Below the pieces are notes generated by a model. It did not search any database. It was not told the origin of the DNA and was given only the letters and a program-made list of their open reading frames with translations. Shown in pieces: positions 61,301 to 64,000 of a stretch of 64,000 bases of DNA (within the stretch, counting starts at the first letter, position 1; each line of letters begins with the position of its first letter). The position numbers and the translations under genes are program-made. Source of the DNA: Scortum barcoo (taxonomy: Eukaryota; Chordata; Actinopteri; Centrarchiformes; Terapontidae); assembly GCA_023238725.1 (NCBI GenBank), contig CM041545.1, positions 13,919,782 through 13,983,781 of the forward strand. Direction: 5' to 3'.

Positions 61301-63094
61301 AGCACACAGAAACATGATCATCTGGTGGTGAAGTCCGACACGAAGTAGCAATGCAGCACTCCATGATTTGTCTTTTCTTTTTGAACTCTGACAGTTCAAC
61401 TTCCCTGTGGTCCCTCCCAGATGTAGCAGGTGACCTGGACTCTCAAACCATCGAGGTGTTGGCCAGCTGGATGCTAGAGCACCCCCTGACTGAGGAGCAG
61501 CAGGCGGCCGAGTCACCCAGACCGGAGGGTGCTCCTGACACCCCGTCGCCAGATGGGCCGGAGACGGTACAATGTCCTGAGCGCCCCACCAGTCAAGCCA
61601 ATGAAAGGTCAGGGATTTGAGGAGCATACTGACATTTTTCAATTGGCACTGACATAATTGTTGTAGAATGAAGGACTGAATGTTATTTTGTTTGTAGTCT
61701 GTTGCCAGGGCTCGACTGGATAGAGAGAGAGAACTTTTTGGATGTCCACCTCACAAGGAACAGACCTCCTCCAGCACGGCGGCGACGCTCAGGCCCAAGT
61801 CAGAGGACCTCCTTCCGAAGAACAGGTCTGAATCACAGCATCGAAGCAGAAATACAATAGATTTTATATCAAATGTTAGTTGCAAAAGAGAAACAAAACT
61901 GCACAAATGTCCACATGCTACCTGACTGAAACTCTGTGATCAACCACTGCTGTGACTCATCTTTTGTTGCTGATTTGCAAAAAAAAAATTTACATATGTA
62001 TTTTCATTTCAAGCAAACATCATCTTTTCAGACCTGCCATCACCCAACCCCCTCCCGCAGCTGTACCAACAGCACACATCGGTCAGTGATTGGCCAGAGC
62101 AGGTGGAGTTTCATCCTTACTCTGCGGAGGAGGAGTCAGAGCTGGGCTATATGGACGACCCGTACCATGAAGAAACCTATGAAGACCTGCTCACCCCTTC
62201 CTTCTTCAGCTTGGAGAGAGACACGCTCCAGATAGTGGAGGTGACACACACACACAAAACAAAAACACAATTAAAGAAATTTTTTATGTTTCATGGTTTG
62301 TTTGAAACATAAATATGAACCTGCCCTGTTCTGTCACTATCCTCATTACTAGAACAATGATCCATCTCGTGACCCTTCTTTCAGGCCGGTGAGGAACACA
62401 GTCAGATGGTGAAGTGTGAGCTTTGCAACACCTTTACTCTGCAATTCAACAATCACATAAAGCGGCGTCATCCGGGTTGCGGTCAGAGTGCTGCGCGTAA
62501 GGGCTACGACAGCACCGGGGCCTACGTGGATGTCTGGTTCAAAGGGGAGTGTGGATCCAACTTCCCGTTCTACCTCCTCTGCAGCTCCTGCAGGGAAAAA
62601 TATCTTGCTGCGAACCTGAGCGACCCAAGCTCTAAATACGAAAGGTATAGTAGATAATACGGAAAGTTTGTGCTCTAGATGTTAGATGGTTTTACTGTTG
62701 GTTAAAGTAGTTATGTAGTGCGTTATTTATTATTTTTCCCTCCTTTTGCTTCAGGATTAAAGGTCTGACATCTGATTTGATTGGTCAGCTGGACAGCACA
62801 TCTGACGGTAGGAAAAGTCGCTTGAGGTCACAATCATTTTATCTTTACAATGTTCAGTGAATTTTTATAATATCCATGGTGCCTCTGTTTGCTCAGATGA
62901 TTGGGAAATGAGCCACAAAGATGAGTGTGACACAGACAAGCTGACAGGACTGGAGGACTTTGGGCTTTTGCTGAGACCACTGGGGCTGACGGAAAAGAAG
63001 CTGGTGCCAGATCCCATTACCTTCACTGAGCCAGATCCCCTCGGAGCCCAGGTTTACAGCACAGCTGAACCTACGAAAGCACTAGTTCCCAAAG
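39382..63094 (+). CDS. herc1: HERC1 giant E3 ubiquitin ligase, 5' two thirds (48 coding exons)
   Basis: HERC1 is a HECT-type E3 ubiquitin ligase of nearly 4,900 residues in human, at Golgi and vesicle membranes, with guanine-nucleotide-exchange-like RCC1 propellers. I joined 48 coding exons by GT-AG sites. All phases agree and give 9,202 nt (3,067 codons plus one base) with no stop. Domains by residue: conserved N-terminal region 1-356 (IEMGVRTGLSLLF, SLPPLSLANE); RCC1-like domain 1 about 385-750 with seven blades (SWGDGEYGKLGHG, TWGEGDFGRLGHG, SFGGGDNGKLGHG, AWGNNTMGQCGQG); helical middle 750-1970; SPRY about 1985-2135 (HGSGGKGYGLAT, TDMWLYRAYSGNLYH); UBA-like about 2704-2745; a Cys/His cluster about 2905-2970. 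The start was chosen by alignment to the human N-terminus (LKWLEHLNSSW, here LKWQEHFNSSW) and a GACATGG context. WD40, RCC1-2 and HECT lie past the window. Linkers diverge greatly from human, so a duplicate (herc1-like) is possible. Confidence 0.95.
41325..41420 (+). CDS. herc1: herc1 exon 3
   Basis: Residues 325-356. Acceptor TTTTTCAG, donor GTAAGA. DGLCRLSQAALCLFEE aligns with human DGLCSLYEAALCLFEE. Confidence 0.93.
41515..41697 (+). CDS. herc1: herc1 exon 4 (start of RCC1-like domain 1)
   Basis: Residues 357-417, phase 0. VYVWGSNSSHQLAEGT opens the first RCC1 blade. Donor GTATGG. Confidence 0.95.
41698..42459 (+). other. herc1: herc1 intron 4 with GATAA-repeat tract
   Basis: It contains GATAAGATTAGATAAGATAA repeats followed by TCTTTATTAATCTCCAGTAG (about 41769-41820). 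This resembles the 3' tail of a fish LINE or MITE, usually GATAAGA repeats then CTTTATTGATCCC. The rest is AT-rich and non-coding. Confidence 0.45.
42460..42672 (+). CDS. herc1: herc1 exon 5 (RCC1-like domain 1)
   Basis: Residues 418-488. IEAGQYCTFSVSADGSVKAC and KGSYGRLGLGDSNNQS are almost identical to human. Donor GTAAGA. Confidence 0.96.
42906..43004 (+). CDS. herc1: herc1 exon 6 (RCC1-like domain 1)
   Basis: Residues 489-521. VFSWGDGEYGKLGHGNSATQ is a canonical RCC1 repeat. Acceptor TTTTTTAG, donor GTAAGC. Confidence 0.96.
43114..43210 (+). CDS. herc1: herc1 exon 7 (RCC1-like domain 1)
   Basis: VVVCVSAGYRHSAAVTNDGE and LYTWGEGDFGRL. It ends in phase 1 at donor GTACGC, and the glycine codon is completed by exon 8. 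Confidence 0.96.
43325..43468 (+). CDS. herc1: herc1 exon 8 (RCC1-like domain 1)
   Basis: Starts GHSDSQSRNVPTLVKDIS and contains VACGSSHTIAVAQDGRTVWS. Phase 1 at both ends, donor GTGTGT. Confidence 0.95.
43695..43822 (+). CDS. herc1: herc1 exon 9 (RCC1-like domain 1)
   Basis: KLGHGDTNRVYRPKVIEALH and VCAGSQSSLALTSAGQ match human closely. Donor GTGAGA. Confidence 0.96.
44039..44183 (+). CDS. herc1: herc1 exon 10 (RCC1-like domain 1)
   Basis: VFAWGCGSCLGCGSSETTSL and DISCGDSHCLALSH. It ends in phase 1 at GTAAGA. Confidence 0.95.
44348..44519 (+). CDS. herc1: herc1 exon 11 (end of RCC1-like domain 1)
   Basis: ENEVYAWGNNTMGQCGQG, then GTSHSLAWTAVPTDR. Phase 1 in, phase 2 out. It closes the propeller near residue 750. 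Confidence 0.95.
44786..44920 (+). CDS. herc1: herc1 exon 12
   Basis: QLVAWHRPFCVDLEESTF matches human QVVAWHRPYCVDLEESTF. Phase 2 at both ends, donor GTATGA. Confidence 0.94.
45233..45398 (+). CDS. herc1: herc1 exon 13
   Basis: DHHQFLLLCMKLLSIHLSLA and RPLRNLLFRLIDTNMPDSIQ. It ends in phase 0 at GTAAAC. Confidence 0.94.
45568..45693 (+). CDS. herc1: herc1 exon 14
   Basis: Residues 851-892. TLSIGASLLLPPLRERTELL and LSKGQ as in human. Donor GTATGG. Confidence 0.93.
45905..45965 (+). repeat. Possible LINE-type tail remnant in intron 14
   Basis: GGCTAGAAAATGGCTGGATGGATGGA resembles the GGATGGATGGA 3' tail of fish L2/Rex-type LINEs. It is short and tentative. Confidence 0.3.
46099..46323 (+). 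CDS. herc1: herc1 exon 15
   Basis: Residues 893-967. LQDQSHVASLLGYSNFGEV and HLAEVLLRTLLLSIGFYT flank a Pro/Ser-rich insert absent in that form from human. Acceptor TTTAAAG, donor GTATGG. Confidence 0.92.
46503..46655 (+). CDS. herc1: herc1 exon 16
   Basis: ERAFGELEKNSDKQL aligns with human QAFGELEKNSDKFL. Residues 968-1018. Confidence 0.92.
46824..46956 (+). CDS. herc1: herc1 exon 17
   Basis: LLREHLYLLLPCAAETLRRS and LLKESSLDK. Ends in phase 1, donor GTAAGT. Confidence 0.9.
47438..47641 (+). CDS. herc1: herc1 exon 18
   Basis: VLYNSVAGSLLCQVMYSLLL, then NRLLPETGLLEEQEL as in human NRLLPAADLLEDQEL. Phase 1 both ends, donor GTCAGT. Confidence 0.91.
47842..48063 (+). CDS. herc1: herc1 exon 19
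   Basis: WVWLLDLERSVALAVGRCLG and GMLQGPLPS match human WVWLVDLERTIALLIGRCLG. Phase 1 both ends. Confidence 0.92.
48426..48599 (+). CDS. herc1: herc1 exon 20
   Basis: LLELALGSSRGPAGGLWQKM corresponds to human VDLALGCSKEPARSLWISM. The first half is diverged. Phase 1 both ends. Confidence 0.88.
48709..48823 (+). CDS. herc1: herc1 exon 21
   Basis: LLQTVCRCSLAALLKHTGLQ matches human LLDTVSRFVLAALLKHTNLL. Phase 1 in, phase 2 out. Confidence 0.9.
49024..49141 (+). CDS. herc1: herc1 exon 22
   Basis: YEPCEMLLDVYETVYKIRST with LAHKNC; human has VYRCVYKVRSRLLACKN. It ends in phase 0 at GTACTA. Confidence 0.88.
49280..49460 (+). CDS. herc1: herc1 exon 23 (variable acidic linker)
   Basis: A low-conservation Gln/Ser/Glu-rich linker (QEDVAEEDAFGNS). 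It is accepted because both splice sites and phases join exons 22 and 24 without a break. The donor CGTATGT is acceptable. Confidence 0.75.
49695..49995 (+). CDS. herc1: herc1 exon 24
   Basis: VLESFMATREAMQVQQNVTV corresponds to human CFLSAREVARSRDRDRM. AACHLVVSRCLFLLLGVRPA corresponds to ACNSVIHRCALLLLGVSP. Phase 1 in, phase 2 out, donor GTGGAG (weak). Confidence 0.85.
50094..50142 (+). CDS. herc1: herc1 micro-exon 25
   Basis: A 49-base exon of 16 residues (STTESFTMQVDSRKQ) in a linker. It was placed by acceptor TTTTAG, donor GTGAGT and phase agreement. It is poorly conserved. Confidence 0.7.
50217..50262 (+). CDS. herc1: herc1 micro-exon 26
   Basis: A 46-base exon (SEQSKNSLGSSKNKM), donor GTAAGT. 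Together with exon 25 it replaces a much longer, Ser-rich human segment. Confidence 0.7.
50330..50520 (-). repeat. Dispersed repeat (family A, inverted copy) in intron 26
   Basis: The reverse complement contains CTTGCTGAGCTACAGCCAGG, GTAGCTGTTTCC, AGGCTAACCTGAGCTAACAA, GTTGTTGGCTGAAGC and ATGAGAGTGGTATTTATCTT. These blocks are in the same order as the copy at 19.85-20.35 kb. Confidence 0.6.
50814..51067 (+). CDS. herc1: herc1 exon 27
   Basis: SLGIMKDAWDRLRQC resembles human ESLSDSWARLKHS, and FAILQQQQRAE matches IAMEQQQLRAE. The middle is diverged. Ends in phase 0, donor GTAATT. Confidence 0.87.
51364..51561 (+). CDS. herc1: herc1 exon 28
   Basis: LRLEALCQMSSFLSKMEEKS and SVQLQFLSGCFALGTQ match human LRLEALHQILVLLSGMEEKG and VRLQFLAGCFGLGT. 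Confidence 0.93.
51760..51880 (+). CDS. herc1: herc1 exon 29
   Basis: SAAHTFYQQVVCVLKQRVLL aligns with human VAVHKIYQQLSATLERALQ. Phase 1 out. Confidence 0.88.
52023..52263 (+). CDS. herc1: herc1 exon 30
   Basis: HLLLATMFALNFCYQPVDLV matches human RLLLVTVFALSVHYQPVDVS. Ends ARLLQILTVAA. Phase 2 out, donor GTGAGA. Confidence 0.92.
52390..52541 (+). CDS. herc1: herc1 exon 31
   Basis: VSHALMEVMCEQLQNIL corresponds to human VVQSLLDLLCSQLKNLL. Phase 2 in, phase 1 out. Confidence 0.87.
52718..52870 (+). CDS. herc1: herc1 exon 32
   Basis: LADFLVFLRRVLSLRVMKR matches human LGDFLVFLRRVVSSKAIQS. Donor GTAAGA, phase 1. Confidence 0.92.
52960..53057 (+). CDS. herc1: herc1 exon 33
   Basis: NLRTKLLAFHVLERLLPACS matches human NLRTRLLALHVLEAVLPACE. 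Ends in phase 0. Confidence 0.93.
53162..53257 (+). CDS. herc1: herc1 exon 34
   Basis: IVKQLFQLLSIYMWKEPLAE matches human IVERLFSLLSDCMWETPIAQ. Donor GTAAGA. Confidence 0.92.
53258..53989 (+). other. herc1: herc1 intron 34
   Basis: 732-bp GT-AG intron before the SPRY exons. No repeat or exon is recognised in it. Confidence 0.6.
53990..54157 (+). CDS. herc1: herc1 exon 35 (SPRY domain start)
   Basis: Residues 1971-2026. SFDPHKLICCSLESGNILSH and GSGGKGYGLATTAITSGCF match human. Acceptor TATTGCAG, donor GTAAGG. Confidence 0.96.
54264..54503 (+). CDS. herc1: herc1 exon 36 (SPRY core)
   Basis: FYITKENRGNEGTCIGVSRW, MWLYRAYSGNLYHGGE and CILDMEAHTISFAKNDK form the SPRY core. The donor is AAG/GTCTGC, a weak site. 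It was chosen because the next exon continues EPKLAFE exactly as human GEEPKLAFE. Confidence 0.93.
54599..54682 (+). CDS. herc1: herc1 exon 37 (SPRY)
   Basis: EPKLAFEGVVASELYPCVLF and YSSNPGEK match human. Acceptor TTTTTTTGCTAG. The preceding intron is only 95 bases. Confidence 0.95.
55053..55266 (+). CDS. herc1: herc1 exon 38 (SPRY end)
   Basis: LQMRGMPSNLLPGEPLCSP matches human MQMRGTPRDLLPGDPICSP. The later part (RRLHQCDQWASHINQYIH) is only loosely similar. Phase 1 out. Confidence 0.92.
55267..56316 (+). other. herc1: herc1 intron 38
   Basis: 1.05-kb intron, AT-rich. No exon or repeat is recognised. Confidence 0.6.
56317..56611 (+). CDS. herc1: herc1 exon 39
   Basis: LCTEVWPVLALIGGVDNGLR and LGVLKEGSSLAKLQWEEAD match human LCIEVWPVLAVIGGVDAGLR and LGVVKEGSTSAKVQWDEAE. 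Phase 2 out. Confidence 0.94.
56959..57746 (+). CDS. herc1: herc1 exon 40 (largest middle exon)
   Basis: Residues about 2304-2566. Acceptor CCAATAACTAAG, so that AG+C completes Ser and the frame reads SSMNSWSPSDTPIISLEPC, as human SFPTFWSPSDTPLYNLEPC. It then has LLDLIYLMGLLEEQ, a long acidic and Pro-rich variable part, VRVSYLLTGALKSL and GVSLADLERAQVMIYKG (human LGLADLERAQAMIYKL). Confidence 0.93.
57747..58441 (+). other. herc1: herc1 intron 40
   Basis: 695-bp GT-AG intron. Nothing recognised within. Confidence 0.6.
58442..58655 (+). CDS. herc1: herc1 exon 41 (Ser-rich linker)
   Basis: A Ser/Asn-rich linker (KSSSSVSLYSAGSEG) ending FFPISLLQ. It parallels the Ser-rich human segment that ends MPLSLLRQM. 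The donor GTGAGT splits the last Gln codon (CA/G). A TGA follows if read through. Confidence 0.85.
58656..59379 (+). other. herc1: herc1 intron 41
   Basis: 724-bp intron. No exon or repeat recognised. Confidence 0.55.
59380..59549 (+). CDS. herc1: herc1 exon 42 (linker)
   Basis: QHMVLTRFPTLTGLVSAPPV corresponds loosely to human RQMFSSYPTTTVLPTRRAQT. The phase is correct on both sides. Donor GTAAGA. Confidence 0.8.
59550..60371 (+). other. herc1: herc1 intron 42
   Basis: 822-bp intron. Nothing recognised. Confidence 0.55.
60372..60455 (+). CDS. herc1: herc1 exon 43 (UBA-like helix)
   Basis: LLEMGFSMRHIYWAMEAAG matches human LLEMGFSLRQIAKAMEATG, with the MGF motif of UBA-like folds. Acceptor CAACCACCAG, donor GTACTG. 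Confidence 0.93.
60456..61420 (+). other. herc1: herc1 intron 43
   Basis: 965-bp intron. Moderate-length open frames near 60.8-61.1 kb on both strands have no protein signature and no in-phase splice sites. Confidence 0.55.
61421..61607 (+). CDS. herc1: herc1 exon 44 (UBA-like, second part)
   Basis: DSQTIEVLASWMLEHPLTEE matches human DAQNITVLAMWMIEHPGHED. A Pro/Glu-rich linker follows. Phase 1 in, phase 2 out, donor GTCAGG. Confidence 0.92.
61698..61825 (+). CDS. herc1: herc1 exon 45 (basic linker)
   Basis: LLPGLDWIERENFLDVHLTR then an Arg/Pro-rich stretch. No close counterpart of the human RTLLARAAGLYRSVQAHR helix is visible. It is supported by splice sites and phase only. Confidence 0.78.
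62032..62240 (+). CDS. herc1: herc1 exon 46 (acidic linker)
   Basis: Acidic EEESELGYMDDPYHEETYED parallels the acidic human DEELEIDLDDEAMEAM segment. Ends in phase 0, donor GTGACA. Confidence 0.85.
62385..62644 (+). CDS. herc1: herc1 exon 47 (Cys/His cluster)
   Basis: KCELCNTFTLQFNNHIKRRH, PGCGQSAARKGYDS and FYLLCSSCREKYLA match human and look like a small zinc-binding module (CxxC, HxxxxH, C, CxxC). Phase 2 out. Confidence 0.95.
62755..62807 (+). CDS. herc1: herc1 exon 48
   Basis: A 53-base exon (IKGLTSDLIGQLDSTSD) matching human YKGQAPDLIGKQDSVYEE. Phase 2 in, phase 1 out. Confidence 0.9.
62897..63094 (+). CDS. herc1: herc1 exon 49 (last one in window)
   Basis: DDWEMSHKDECDTDKLTGLE and FGLLLRPLGLTEKKLVPDPI match human EEDWDMLDVDEDEKLTGEEE and FELLAGPLGLNDRRIVPEPV. 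It ends in phase 1 at donor GTATTA. Confidence 0.94.
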
Positions 63095-64000
63095 GTATTA
63101 TAATTAGTTTTTTTGGTATAGGAAGTCATTTGCTCAGTGCATTCATGACACTTTGATATAAAAAAATATCTCAAAATATTTAAATTCAGAAAAATATTAA
63201 AATAGAATTCCTGAAGATAACCAAAGTAAAAATGATGTCCTCTGACATTTGTGCATATGATGTATAATATTTATGATATGTACAGGCGCAGAGATGAAGA
63301 AAATAAAAAACTTCACCTCTGTGTAAAGAAACAGACATATCCTGGTAAAAAGGCAGTGTAGGTGCTGTTTCAGTAGCTCGGTAGATGCTGGGACAGTACA
63401 AAACCCTCACATATGAGAGAACAAGTTACATATTCATGTTAAAAATGCATTTTACTTTGATACTGAGAAAAAGAAAGTTAAAGATTTGTAATATGGCATT
63501 CATTTCTGCAACAATGTTCTTAATGTGAAAAAATACACACCTTTGATGAAGTCACTTTTTTAGCAGATCTGCTTTGACTCCAGGACAGTGAGACGAAAAC
63601 AACCACAATTAAAATTAATTTCTGGTCACATATAAAGCATTAGATTGCAATTACAAGAAGCCAACTGTCCTCTGGTTCATGTTTCAGCAGCTCTTTCTGT
63701 AACTTTATCTCTTATGAAAGATTTAGCCCACTTGTTGTAACACGCACCCACATCCCCTCTGTGCGTGTTGGCAGCAGGAGAATCCAGCTACGGCCAAACT
63801 TACTTTAGCAGAGTGACTCATCACTCATTTGTCATAGCTGGGCATCTGAAGCACGCATACAGTACTCCCAGTTGTCCCGTTGGATCCAGTATTTTGACTT
63901 TTTTCCATGCCCACACAAGATGGATGAGTGTACCATGCTTTAAAATTGGAGTCTAGCTGGATGTATCAGGGGTTTGTCTCGTGGTTTACTATCATAGAAT
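63095..64000 (+). other. herc1: herc1 intron 49, running off the window
   Basis: No sequence resembling the next human segment (ITLGEQAAALANP, VLLARTMVMRALSLL) occurs here. A 63-codon open frame at 63765-63956 has an acceptor-like GGCAG before it, but it encodes nothing HERC1-like and ends in a stop. Confidence 0.55.

Noticed and set aside
63765..63956. Possible herc1 exon 50
   Set aside because: There is an acceptor-like GGCAG, but the translation has nothing in common with HERC1 and ends in a stop. Accepting it would truncate the ligase before its catalytic domain.
1..64000. CRISPR arrays, prophage or operon features, tRNA or rRNA genes
   Set aside because: Scanned by eye. Regular direct repeats here are microsatellites or tandem duplications. 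The only Pol III-like boxes are in the decayed SINE.

Overview
The window is vertebrate nuclear DNA, most likely from a percomorph-type teleost fish. The evidence is multi-exon genes with GT-AG introns, three recognisable vertebrate protein families, CA/GT, GATA-type and AAT microsatellites, a tRNA-derived SINE, and several diverged dispersed repeats of the kind common in fish genomes. It contains no prokaryotic features, no viral genes, no CRISPR array, and no rRNA or tRNA gene that I could see.

Layout. (1) 1 to about 22.1 kb, minus strand: the 5' part of a FilGAP-type Rho GTPase-activating protein gene (arhgap24-like). Only its first coding exon (11437-11646; 70 codons, start of the PH domain) is certain. 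A candidate TATA-driven non-coding leader exon lies about 10 kb upstream (21863 to about 22048). The later exons are off the left edge or not detectable. An unassigned ORF that looks like a terminal exon (4807-5127, minus) sits in the presumed intron. (2) About 22.1-32.5 kb: intergenic, with a SINE, an 84-bp inverted repeat and other dispersed repeats. (3) 32501-33628, minus strand: a complete three-exon esm1 (endocan) coding sequence of 181 residues with 18 cysteines. (4) 34.5-35.7 kb: three diverged head-to-tail copies of a repeat of about 370-465 bp, then an AAT microsatellite and a GC-rich promoter. (5) 35.8 kb to the right edge, plus strand: the 5' two thirds of herc1, a giant HECT E3 ubiquitin ligase gene. 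One non-coding exon and 48 coding exons join without any frame break into 3067 codons. They cover the N-terminal region, the first RCC1-like propeller, the long alpha-helical middle, the SPRY domain, a UBA-like helix region and a Cys/His cluster. The WD40 repeats, second RCC1 propeller and catalytic HECT domain must lie beyond the right edge.

The genes do not form a pathway. arhgap24 concerns actin and Rac signalling, esm1 is a secreted endothelial proteoglycan, and herc1 handles ubiquitin and membrane traffic. esm1 and herc1 are divergently transcribed about 2 kb apart. The three human counterparts are on different chromosomes (4, 5 and 15), so the neighbourhood is fish-specific or derived.

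I found no convincing new biological system. The items most worth a second look are the upstream ORFs in the herc1 leader, the strong divergence of this herc1 from human HERC1 outside its folded domains, the predicted arhgap24 leader exon, the unassigned terminal-exon-like ORF at 4.8-5.1 kb, and the 84-bp inverted repeat at 26.5-26.8 kb.
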